Below the pieces are notes generated by a model. The model was not told where the DNA came from and ran no database searches. It saw only the letters and a program-made list of their open reading frames with translations. This document shows, in pieces, positions 12,490 through 22,489 of a stretch of 64,000 bases of DNA; within the stretch, counting starts at the first letter, position 1, and each line of letters starts with the position of its first letter. Location of the stretch: NCBI RefSeq assembly GCF_002575655.3, contig NC_053039.3:371357633-371421632 (forward strand), read 5' to 3'. A program made the translations under genes and the position numbers. Source of the DNA: Aegilops tauschii subsp. strangulata (Eukaryota; Streptophyta; Magnoliopsida; Poales; Poaceae).

Positions 12490-13690
12490 CCGCCACACGT
12501 CCCCATTTTTTATTAGCTAGGAGGCGCCGTGCAGGGTAGCAATTTGAGTACGAGAGGCGTGCGATCAGACCCCTGCGTGTGCTTATCGGGAGGAGAGCCC
12601 TTTGACCTCCATCTGACGTCCACCTCTCTCCCAAGGTCTCCATTAATGGTGCCCGAGCCTCTGTTTAATGGCGTGGCTATGTATCACTCGACTGAGATTT
12701 AAGAGAGAAAAAAGAAAATCTGAAAGCACGAATCTTGATGTAAGATCCGTCGGACCTATATAGCATCTACTGCGACTTATAGCATGAGCGTGGTGGCTGG
12801 CAAGACTAGGAGAAGCTTTCGCTACACGCTCTCCCTCCCGCACGCGGTGGACATGCAGCAGTTCAATCGGTGTCAGATGGCAAGAAGCGTACTGTAGTAC
12901 TCCTCTAGTGCAGTAGTACTCCATCATTGTTCGACTTCCCGAAGAGGCGAAGAGCCAAGCGCAGCCTGGACGCTCGTGTGGCAGTTTCATGTGTAGAGTA
13001 GTCTAGGATAGCGTGTACCGTGCCTGTAAGCTTAAAATCGTTGGGGTCGGCTCCATGCTATGTGGCCGTCTTGAAGTTTTTTAATAAAATTAAAATAGTC
13101 TTCTAGCCCTACCTGACACCCTGGTGATTGTAGTTTGCACGCTCATCTGGTCAAGACAGGAATATATATTTTAATTCTTTTTTTCGAAAAGGGGGGACTC
13201 CCCGGCCTCTGCATCAGAACGATGCATACGGCCACATATATTTTAATTTGTGGTGGGTAAATGTTAGAGGTTGCAGCAAATATATTGTACACTGCGGGTC
13301 TTCCAACCAAGTTTAGAGGCAAGCATGTGGGGCCAGTGCTATGATGTGTCGCGTCAACTCGTACAACGAGGAGAAGCTTGATTTTACTACACACCTTCTC
13401 CCTCACCCATGCGCGCGGTTGCTCGCAAACGAGGACAGGCTTTTGCTTAGTAGTACTTCTACAACAAGCTATCCGTCCTGCTCGCGGTGGACGGACATGC
13501 AGCAGTGGTCGACACTGTAGAAGCAGTAGTAGTAACATCATTGTTTGTCTTCTCGAAGAGGCGAAGAGCCAAGCGCAAACCGAACGTTGCAGTTGCGAAC
13601 ATTGGAGCACGCATATAGCCAGGCTCTTGCATGAGACAAAATTGCTATGTGAGCCCACTATTGTACTAGTACGTACAACTACTTGCTAGT
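12490..13690. repeat. diverged direct duplication
   Basis: Sequence at about 12,785-12,980 is repeated in diverged form at about 13,350-13,590. Shared words include GGAGAAGCTT, GCGGTGGAC, ACATGCAGCAGT and GAAGAGGCGAAGAGCCAAGCGCA. Neither copy contains a convincing gene. A related block may have been the upstream region of a captured gene. Confidence 0.55.
13177..13235 (-). mobile_element. LINE 3' end, 59 bp, extremely 5'-truncated
   Basis: On the minus strand it reads GGCCGTATGCATCGTTCTGA and on through GCAGAGGCCGGGGAGT into a CTTTTCGAAAAAAA tail. This matches the 3' end of the LINE at 40,520-40,940. It is bounded by a 13-bp direct repeat ATATATTTTAATT at 13,164-13,176 and 13,236-13,248, which is the target-site duplication. 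Confidence 0.85.
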
Positions 13691-13714
13691 ATAGCCCTGT
13701 AAACCAGAAAGGAG

Positions 13715-13815
13715 TATTTGCCCTTCTAGAGATTTCAACAAGTGACTAGACTACACCGAGACGGAGTACATATGGAGCAAAATGAGTGAATTTGCACCGT
13801 AAATAAATATGTACT
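13715..13815. mobile_element. degraded Stowaway (Thalos-like) fragment
   Basis: Contains CTAGAGATTTCAACAAGTGA, then ATGGAGCAAAATGAGTGAAT, the inner arm of the Stowaway family seen intact at 6,878 and 14,942, but the terminal repeats are lost or diverged. Confidence 0.6.
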
Positions 13816-14167
13816 AGTTCTATCGTTTTCCTCTCCGAGGTGCACAATATTGAGTATACTGACTAGTCTCTTTTTGACACACATTTACGTTTTTTTACAC
13901 AGTACAGACGCAAGCGCTCATATACACGTGCATACCCTCACCCCTATGAACGCACACACGCACGGCACTATCATCTTGAAATTTACGAAGTCACCATAGG
14001 CACCTCGTCGTCGACGGGTCCATAGGTGCTTGAATGCCAAGGAGGGAGAGGGTAGCGGTTCCCGAGACGTTGAACGGTCAATGATACATCCTCAATTACA
14101 TGCAGAGGGAATTAATTGGAGAAGCAGAATAGAACCAGCACGATGTGAATGCAACAGAGTTTGGACT

Positions 14168-14180
14168 CTCATATAATAAA
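14168..14180 (+). promoter_or_regulatory. candidate TATA box of the 14.3-kb gene
   Basis: The sequence ATATAATAAAGGC lies about 100 bp before the ATG at 14,275 and is followed by a CA/CT-rich leader, as in many grass promoters. Function is inferred from position only. Confidence 0.4.
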
Positions 14181-14274
14181 GGCGCCCCACCACTCCAATC
14201 CATCTACTCCCAAGTCTCTGCGCAACACTGCTCACTCCAATCCAAGACCAAGTGACCAGAAGCCACAAGCACCT

Positions 14275-14817
14275 ATGGAGGCGATGGACGCGAGCGGCAG
14301 TCGGCTGTGCCAAATCATCCAAGGCGCCGGCCTGCGGCCCCGCACCGTGCAGCGTTTCCAAACGGTGCTGGCGACCGCAGGCATCGTAGCCCTCACCGAC
14401 GCCGGCTTCGCCTCTCGCATGGACGACGTGATGGTCAACTCCATCCGCAAGTTCACCGCCGTCAAGAAGCGCGCGGACGACCTTGCCGTACTGCTCCAGC
14501 CCGCGCGCCCAGGCGCCTCATTGCCTGCCACCCTCATCGGCCTCCATGGTGACGAACTCTTTCAAGCCCTGGTGGCCCTGCAGGTGCCGGAGGTCGCGAC
14601 GAAGAATGTGCACCTCGAGGCCGCGCTCGCCGCGCAGTGCCTCGCCATGTAAGAAACCGTTGACCTGCACATCCACGTCTACGAGGAAATCGTCTACATA
14701 GGCCACTACAAGGAAAGCGAGGACAGAAAGACGTTGGCCTTCTTCCAGCGGCTGGAATCTTTGGACGCCATTGTTCAGAAGCACGTCGACCTGGCCACGA
14801 AAGCCGCTGCTACTTAG
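14275..14817 (+). pseudogene. unknown 180-codon gene with one in-frame stop
   Basis: The frame starts at ATG 14,275, behind a plausible TATA box and leader. It reads 125 codons to TAA at 14,650-14,652 and then continues in the same frame for another 54 sense codons to TAG at 14,815-14,817. The part after the first stop still looks like protein (words HIHVYEEIVYIGHYKESED and LAFFQRLESLDAIVQKHVDL), which suggests one ancestral coding region of about 179 residues. The protein is mostly helical-looking, with no signal peptide or membrane segment. I do not recognise it; grass-specific families of unknown function such as DUF1110 come to mind but I cannot confirm that. It lies in CACTA-1 and has GC-rich third positions unlike its surroundings, so a captured host gene is likely. 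Confidence 0.55.
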
Positions 14818-14941
14818 GCGTCGTTCGGTGGGCCGGCGCCCTGAGTCAAGGAGGTGGACGTCGTCGATGGATGCATCTCTTCTTGCCTCCTGTAACCAGC
14901 ACTGCATCGCCTCGTGGCCTTAATGTTTTATTAGTATAGTA

Positions 14942-15108
14942 CTCCCTCCGTTCCCAAATATAAGTCTTTCTAAAGATTCCAGCAAGTGACTACTACATAC
15001 GGAGCAAAATGAGTGAATCTACACTCTAAACTATGTCTACATACATCTGTATGTTGTATTCCATTTGAAATAGTATCTAAAAAGGCTTGCATTTATGAAC
15101 GGAGGGAG
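14942..15108. mobile_element. Stowaway MITE (Thalos-like), 167 bp
   Basis: Starts CTCCCTCCGTTCCCAAATAT, ends AACGGAGGGAG, flanked by TA (14,940-14,941 and 15,109-15,110). It sits about 125 bp downstream of the unknown gene's last stop. Confidence 0.92.
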
Positions 15109-15109
15109 T

Positions 15110-15976
15110 ATATGGCATTTTTATTCCAGTCGTAACGTTTTCACTATGAGGTGGGGCCGCAGTTGAGCAAACCCACCCCGCCCACCGGGCGTCGGCCGAG
15201 TTTAGAATTACTAGAAGAGAGAAACGAGGGAGGAGAGCTAGCTGTAGCATGGACGCTGTTGTCAGATGGGACACGTGTTTATAGAATAGGAGTACTGAGC
15301 ACTCGTGCCTCTTTTTTTTAGGGAAAAATTAGTCGTATGTCTAGTACCACTAGTTGGGTGCGTGCGACGTATAGCTGTCATCACTTTAGGTCTCCTTTTC
15401 GAACCGCGGCTACGCTTCACAGTACATATTATTTCACGCATTTATCCTCCTATATGTACTCCTAGGCTATTTCCACATGCTCCCATTCGCCGACATGTGG
15501 GACATAGAGCATCTGGGTCGTAGTGCATACACGACTCGAAGCATATGCTGGGGTACTTTACATTCCAGACCTCACGAATTACATGCAAACCCCCCGCAAA
15601 AGAATAAATAAATGAATGAATTACTACATGAAACCGGATTATTTTCATGGAAACCGAAGCACGTTCATTAAATTTTGGACATAACACGTTTATAAAAAAT
15701 GACCGAATCGAAACCAATCTAAGGGCCTCTTTGATTTTTCCCGCAAAAAAAGGGCCTCTTTGATTCACAGGATACTGAAAACACAGGAATGGGGAAAGTT
15801 TGATGGCGATGAACCGAGACGAGGAGAACTCTAACTCAGTTAGAGGTTAGAGTTAGATTCTAACCCTGAACTAACTCTAAACCAAAGAGGTGTATGGATG
15901 GCAGGGTTAGATTGACAATAAATGCTCTATCTCAATCATTTGACTACTTTGGACCCTATTTCCTGCCGGATTTGGA
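15110..15976. other. CACTA-1 interior, no gene seen
   Basis: Mixed sequence without a credible gene. Two copies of GGGCCTCTTTGATT (near 15,723 and 15,751) resemble the end of the Tourist-type MITEs at 42,583 and 52,232 and are probably truncated relatives. A short AGTTAGAGTTAG-rich stretch at 15,822-15,890 is echoed in the opposite orientation near 17,560-17,660. Confidence 0.45.
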
Positions 15977-16318
15977 GGGTGCTTGGATACGTTTTAGTTC
16001 CATGACTAAAAGTAGTGGGACTAAAACTTGCTAGCATCACCCATGCTTGGATCCAAATACTAAAGAGACTAAAATCAAGTTAATGAGCATTTATTATCCT
16101 CCAAACCCTCCAATCCAGAACTCACCTGTGTTAAAGGAGAGAAGTTAAATGAGGAGAGAGATGACTAATCCACATTTTAGTAGGGGTACCTCTGACTGAA
16201 AATTTTTAGTCTCAAGACTAGTTTTAGCCCCTCTTTAGTCAGGGGTGCTTGGAACTTTAGCCTCTTAAAGAGACTATTTTTAGTCAGACTAAAATAAGTC
16301 CCTTGGATCCAAGCAACC
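15977..16318. mobile_element. MITE-like inverted-repeat element, 342 bp
   Basis: The ends GGGTGCTTGGATAC and, in complement, GGTTGCTTGGATCC form an imperfect terminal repeat, and the subterminal words TTTTAGTC and GACTAAAA are repeated throughout. I see no clear target duplication, so the superfamily is not assigned. Confidence 0.6.
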
Positions 16319-16708
16319 TCTTGGTGTGGCCGGCTCTTCTGTGGCCTCCTCCCGCTCACAATTGACATAAACGAACCATCTATACAAATCAAGCATGCAA
16401 AACATGATAATTTTTACTTTGTCCATACAAATGAGATATCCCACTTAAACATACAAGTCGTCAATCAAGCTTCACAAAATAAAAAAACACTTCATGAAAC
16501 AAAGAATGAGCTAACTCATCACGGAAGTCATTCACGATAGGGAGGGAGCCCGGAGCCCCTCACGCACCGAGGGAGGAGCTCGCCATCGTCGCTCTGGAGG
16601 AAGGCTCTGTAGAGCCCAAGCCCCGGGAACCCCTCCGACGCCGGCCCTTGCGAGTTGAGGTCGACACCGGCATGGGTAGCAGGGCCGCTTGCCGCCGACT
16701 GGGAACTT

Positions 16709-17094
16709 AATCTTTGGGCCTCTAGAAATAATGCAAGCCTGTAACTAAAATACCTAGAAAGGTGAACTGAATCTTTGGGCCTCTAGAAATAATGCAAGCC
16801 TGAAACTGAAATACCTAGAAAGGTGAACTGAATCTTTGGGCCTCTAGAAATAATGCAAGCCTGAAAGTGAAATACCTAGAAAGGTGAACTGAATCTTTGG
16901 GCCTCTAGAAATAATGCAAGCCTGAAACTGAAATACCTAGAAAGGTGAACTGAATCTTTGGGCCTCTAGAAATAATGCAAGCATGAAAGTGAAATACCTA
17001 GAAAGGTGAACTGAATCTTTGGGCCTCTAGAAATAATGCAAGCCTGAAATTGAAATACCTAGAAAGGTGACCTGAATCTTTGGGCCTCTAGAAA
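16709..17094. repeat. 61-bp minisatellite, six units plus a partial
   Basis: The phrase AATCTTTGGGCCTCTAGAAA recurs every 61 bp from 16,709 to about 17,077, with only a few substitutions between units. The near-identity suggests recent expansion. No coding content. Confidence 0.9.
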
Positions 17095-17099
17095 GATTT

Positions 17100-19110
17100 A
17101 TTACCTCCTCAAGCAGCATCAAACAATTCCATGCGTGCACCACAAATCTATACCAAGTTTGATCAGGATCTACTTTTCTAAATCAGAATTAGTGCTAGAG
17201 CAAGCAAGATCAATGATATGGCCGTGAGACAGAGAAGGAACGAACAAACTCACCCCTCTCGCGACCTCCCTGGTAGATGCGCCGCCACCGCGCACGACAG
17301 AGGGAGAAAAACGACTGGTGAAGGGGGAGCGGGGCGACCTTCGAAGGCCGGAGGGAGTGGGCGGCCGGAGTAGGGCGGCAGAGTCCGGAAGGAGAGGGCG
17401 GCCGGAGGAGAGAGAGGGTGAGCGGCCCTATGGGGAACAGAGAGGAGTCGTGCGAGAGGGGGGGAGCGATCTGGTGCGGGCAGGGGAGATTTTTTTAGTT
17501 CTCTTTTAGTGGGCCCGAGGATAACTAACCCAATTAGAATCTTTCCACCGGGCTAGTTTTTTTAGCTGGGTTAGAGCAAACTAGCTCAAACTAACCCCTC
17601 TTGTTTCGATAATTTGGGGCTATTTCAACCCAAACTAGCTCTAACTCAGGGATCCAAACAAAGAGGAGTGTTACTATACATGCTACAGTGTGGACCGTAG
17701 CACATTGTTTTTTATGGCCATATCACCACATTGTTTTCTACTGCTGGTTCACTAGGCTACCGTGGTTCGCACTGCTGGTTCACTGGGCTGCCGTCGTTCG
17801 CACTTCGCCGACCTGAGTAGTACTGTAGTATAGTACTAGTATATACCGCATCATTCTTTGCTCCTTCTTACTACTCCGACATGTGGGAGAGCCAGCATCC
17901 GGGTCGACGTGTCATGCACCAGATTAGAGCGCGGAACGGAAGGGGAGCATCACCCCGGTCGGAGCGCCAGTAATTCATGACTATAGTGAGCGGTCATATG
18001 ACAAGTCTTTCCAGCAGTAACGCGCCGTCAAATCGCACAGCCCACTCGCTCACCCTCCTCGCCTCTCTGTCAAACCGCCTACCCGAAAACTGCCGTGCGT
18101 ACTGCCCGGGAAAAGCCCCGCCCTCAACTTTTAACTACGCGAAAATAGTTCGAGCTTGTTCGTTCTATATAAATACAGTACTTACTGTATGTTTATTCAC
18201 CCGTGGGGTTGTTCAATGAATGGAGGGGCGGGGAGCACAAGTGAACAATACTGTAGTACTACTAGTAGTAAGTAGGAGTCGTACAGTAGTCACCTTAAAT
18301 AGAGAGTTTCTTTTCTTTAATGCCATGTACACAAATTGAAACGCTTGTTGTGGAGAGAAAAAAGATAATCACTCCACTATATATGGACGCAGGGGCCTGA
18401 GCGCTTGCTTTACTAGGGTTGCTCTCTTCATTCTCTCATCCTCTCTAGATATAAACAAGACAGCGGTAGCGACATTTTCTCTCTGCTCACCGCTGGTCAC
18501 AGATCCGGCCGGATCCCTTCGGCCGGTGTGTGTAGAGGACTAAAAGGTGCATCATTCACGCGGTCATCACCGCCGAGGGAGGAAACCCACAGCTGCCGGA
18601 GGGGCCCGATCATCTGCCCGTGTCGTTCTCTCTGACACAGCGCCGGCTCGGAAGGTCCTCCGACCCTTCTTCCTCCCTGCCGTATTGTCCGCAGATCCGA
18701 CCTGCCGCCGCCGACATCCCGGCGACCCTCAGGTATAAGTTCTTCGAAAGCGGCCTTGCTCTACTGCCCCAGCTCCCCACGTGTCTGCATGTGCATCTTT
18801 TTCTACTCCCATCAGCTCTTCCAAAGCCACCTAAATTTTTAGTATTATTAGAGGTAAAGCTACTTCATGCATTCGAATCTAGGGCTTTGTTCAAACAACG
18901 AAGAAAGGGGGGAAAGTTGTAGCATGAATCTAGGACTTGATTCAAAGAGGAAATAATATGGTGAAAGTAGTAGAGACCGGATACCCAACCGGTCTCTTGG
19001 TTGAAAAGGGAAATAATGGGAAAACGAAGTACAAACTGGATAAGGAACAGATCTATTATTGGTTGAAAAAAGGATAGAAAGTGGCGGCTGGTGGACAAGT
19101 CAACAGAGTA
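17100..19110. other. CACTA-1 interior with possible captured leader exon
   Basis: No complete gene. Around 18,380-18,735 the sequence has the look of a gene start: CTCTC-rich leader, GC-rich tract, then CCCTCAGGTATAAG, a fair splice donor near 18,733. A matching acceptor could be TTGCTTCATTTCAG ending near 20,401, followed by a short frame at 20,435-20,620. This could be the 5' part of the gene whose exonuclease-like remnant is at 21.3 kb, but I cannot show that. Confidence 0.25.
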
Positions 19111-19112
19111 TG

Positions 19113-19414
19113 TCCAGGATTAGATTTGCTACCATCACATAGTAAAAGGTCTCCAGGATTAGATTTGCTGCCCTCACATAGTAAAAGGTCTCAGGATTAT
19201 ATTTGCTGCCCTCACATAGTAAAAGGTCTCAGGATTAGATTTGCTGCCCTCACATAGTAAAAGGTCTCCGGGATTAGATTTGCTGCCCTCACATAGTAAA
19301 AGGTCTCCAGGATTAGATTTGCTGCCCTCACATAGTAAAAGATCTCCAGGATTAGATTTGCTGCCCTCACATAGTACAACATCTCCAGGATTAGGTTTGC
19401 TGCCCTCACATAGC
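19113..19414. repeat. 38-39 bp minisatellite, eight units
   Basis: The phrase ATTTGCTGCCCTCACATAGT starts at about 19,124 (variant), 19,163, 19,201, 19,239, 19,278, 19,317, 19,356 and 19,395. Most units are 39 bp, a multiple of three, so both strands carry long but meaningless repetitive frames. There are no unique spacers, so it is not a CRISPR-like array. Confidence 0.9.
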
Positions 19415-19999
19415 ATGAACAAACTCGGCATCACCACTTTATGCCTCCTTGTAGGTACATTGTGCTGATGCGTCCACTGTCGCATGTCCTTATACCAACC
19501 TTTTGATGTTGTTAATGTAAGGGCGCATGTAAAATGAAGCGATCACACTGTTACCTTAGGGACATGTCTAACCAGTGTTATTGTTAATCTAATGCCTCCA
19601 GTGATAAGCTGCAATTAAACTGTGTTACAAATGGCACTCCAGCTGTTTTCCCCAGTATGATAAGTAAGTTGCTCCTTTACGCTGCCGAGTGTCCTGGTGT
19701 CCCCACGGTCCCATGCCCTTAAACCAACTCTTTAGCTGCTGTTGATTTACTGTGTCTGGTAAACAAGCAATGCCACCATTAAAGTAATCCCATATTTGAG
19801 GAATCTCATTGTTGATCGTAATGCTTCTGGTAACATGAAGCATTGCTGACGTTTTAAAATTTCTACTGTCCTTGCGTGATTGCCATGAACATAATTAAGA
19901 TGCTTCTTTTCATTTTGTATATGTTTCGTATATTCTTATTGACCAGCAACTGTTTACTTTCTATCTTTTTGTGCAAATATGGATATCCATTTCACCTTG

Positions 20000-20420
20000 T
20001 TGCTATTGTGACCTTTTGGTGAACTGCACAAAACACTTTTTGTTGGAATGAGTGTCTTGTGCAGTTCAACTAAAATGTCACGTGGGCAACATCTCTCAAT
20101 TTTGGTGGAACTGCACAAAATGGTGATTGGAGTTTCCAAAATCTCCGTCAAGTTCTACTGGTAATCTCGTGCAACATTTTATTAGCCTTTGCAAGATGGA
20201 GCCGTCACTGTCACCACAATGGCACTTTATTTTAGTGGAACTGCACAAAAGGATAAGAAAATTGTAGTTGCACCTTACATGAGCCGGACAGCCAACCTTA
20301 ATGTTCCTCAATTTTAGTGCAACTACTAAAGAAGAACCTGCCAGCTCACAAGAGCAAGTACTTCTTGCTAGCTGAATGATGCAATCTTTGCTTCATTTCA
20401 GGTGAACTGCAGAAAAAGGC
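20000..20420. repeat. dispersed motif GTGGAACTGCACAAAA
   Basis: GTGAACTGCACAAAA or GTGGAACTGCACAAAA occurs near 20,019, 20,105 and 20,237, with a diverged copy near 20,402 and an inverted one near 20,057. Spacing is irregular. No function assigned. Confidence 0.5.
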
Positions 20421-20674
20421 GCATGAATTGAATCATGGAACTCCAGGCAGACCTCATCCAAGTAGAGCTGGAGGTTGAGTTCAAGGAGGCCGCTATTAAA
20501 GCGAAATCATGCTCTCCTGTCTCCTTGTTTGTGTTGTGCAAACATGTTGTGCAAACAGGAATACTCAACTACAGATGTTGTGACGGTCAAGAGCATTCGC
20601 CAAGTTCTTTAATTGTATGACATGGCTAGCCAAGATGGATTTAGTCCTGATATTCACTTTATCAAAAGGCTCTA

Positions 20675-20865
20675 ATGGGTTGGTTCTGAATCTTGCAAGC
20701 TAGGAATCAGTGAGATGTGTAGGCATCTTTGCTGTACTTATTATTTGAATCTTATTTGTTGGTTCTGAATCTTGCAAGCTGGGAATCAATGAGATGTGTA
20801 GGCATCTTTGTTGTACTTATTATTTGGATCTTATTTGTTGGTTCTGAATCTTGCAAGCTGGGAAA
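20675..20865. repeat. tandem repeat of about 84 bp, 2.3 units
   Basis: TTGGTTCTGAATCTTGCAAG followed by GTGTAGGCATCTTTG recurs at about 20,677, 20,760 and 20,836. Non-coding. Confidence 0.8.
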
Positions 20866-21296
20866 CACGGCATGATGATGCAGAGGACAACAACCATAAC
20901 AAACAGTTCAAACTTGGTAGTATTATCTTTGTGAAAGTGCGACAAATGTGCTGATCGTGTGCGTCCTGAGAATTACTAATTGTTGTGCATGTTGATCCTG
21001 TGGCACTGATAGAACGAGCAAATGCATTGCTTGTTTTAAGTATAAATTTCTATTAAAGCTAATTAAATTTAAGTAAAGTGACCACTAACTCCTGTTATTA
21101 CAGTACCAATACAGACCGGCTCGTGAACCGACGTGTGGCCGAGGGTGCATCTTCTGCCGGGCGTGCAGCGGACGAGGGAGGGGTAGTAACTGTTGTCGCC
21201 TGTACACACTCAGCTTACTGTTGAATCCAGTTCCCCAAGAGCTGAAAAATGAACTGCTGCCGCCGCCTACACACTCGTTCACTCGAAGAGACTCCA

Positions 21297-21852
21297 ATGG
21301 CGATCCGAGGGGTGAGCCTGCTGGATATGGAATTCAGCAAGGAGTTCCCCTTTGAGTTCGCCGTTCAGTCCTATGGCTGCACCAAGTTGAATGTAATGTA
21401 CACCAACGATATGGACTCGGTGAAGCTCTGCCTCGCCTCAGTCCTATGGCTGCACCAGGTTCTGGAGCATTCGCCCGTTTCATCGGCAGCGCCGACTGCA
21501 CCTTCGCTACGGTGGAGAGAAGGAAGAACGCGACGATTCGGCCATCTGGTGCAACAAGCTTGTTGACATCCAGAAGCAATACAAGATCATCAGCAACGGG
21601 CAGGAGAAGGACTCCATGGTTGACCACGCTGAGACCATCATCGACCCCTGATACGCCAACATGAAAGAAGACGACCTGAACACGTGGGAGGTACCTCTGA
21701 ATCTAGCCTACATAACCTACGCGGCCAAGGACGCATACGCATGCTACGACATGTATAGGCAGATCTTGGACATGAGGGCGTGTCTGCTTCCCGTAACCGA
21801 TGAGTACATGGACAGCCGCAGCGTCATGATCAAGCGTGCCAGGAAGGTCTAG
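21297..21852 (+). pseudogene. broken WRN-like 3'-5' exonuclease (DnaQ/RNase H-like) fragment
   Basis: The best evidence is the C-terminal block at 21,661-21,852 with WEVPLNLAYITYAAKDAYACYDMYRQ: the Y-x3-D pattern (YAAKDAY) is the Exo III motif of the DEDDy 3'-5' exonucleases related to Werner exonuclease. The N-terminal part from ATG 21,297 (words DMEFSKEFPFEFAVQS and LNVMYTNDMDSVKLCL) and a middle part (FIGSADCTFATVE; then WCNKLVDIQKQYKIIS) resemble plant members of this family. These blocks lie in three different frames, and TGA at about 21,649 interrupts the last one just before YANMKEDD. The stretch that should carry the Exo I D-x-E motif is missing, so no nuclease activity is expected. 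A captured, rearranged host gene fragment in CACTA-1 is the simplest reading. Confidence 0.65.
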
Positions 21853-21854
21853 AT

Positions 21855-22480
21855 GTTGTACTTTATCTGTTTATAAGCACCTTTATCATCTGAGTGTTTC
21901 ATGCATTAGCCTATGTGTCGTAATTATCTGTTTTGTCCGAAATATTTCTTTTAAGAACCCATTAACCTGATTGCTTTTTTTAGTGGCTATTTGCTTATGT
22001 ATGTAAACTAGTTCACTTGTTCGTAAAAAAAACTAGTTCACTCGGATGCCGTGCTTTGAATCTCCTTCCTCCCAACATATTCCCCTCCTCAGGTGGACCC
22101 AGCAGGTCTCTGAATTTTCTCCCACTTTCTTTTTCGATGTAAACTGAGGTTTCTCCCAGTACTTTCCCCTAGAACCAACTCAACTGTCCCACGTCTAGCC
22201 TAAAAAATAATAATACCCCACGTACTATTAACTCATCAAATTAAAATGATATTTTATTTCGTAAGTTGAAAGTTCTTACAAAATAATAATAATAATTGTT
22301 TATATATAACTTGGCAAGTTAACTCCTAGTGATTGCGTACATAAGCTTGGAAAGATTTTACTGACGTGCAATCATGTGTTTATGTTTTTATAACATTTCT
22401 CCGTCTGGCCCAACATGATATTTTCACCCAACCCAGCAAGTCCGCGGATTTCAAGAAAATGCAAATGGGATTTAAACGGG
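21855..22480. other. AT-rich spacer, nothing recognised
   Basis: Follows the exonuclease fragment; may include its 3' untranslated region. No frames or element ends seen. Confidence 0.4.
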
Positions 22481-22489
22481 CTGCATAGA

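Noticed and set aside
19113..19414. Regular repeats that look at first like a CRISPR array
   Set aside because: Units are directly adjacent without unique spacers, and the sequence is plant nuclear DNA; it is a minisatellite.
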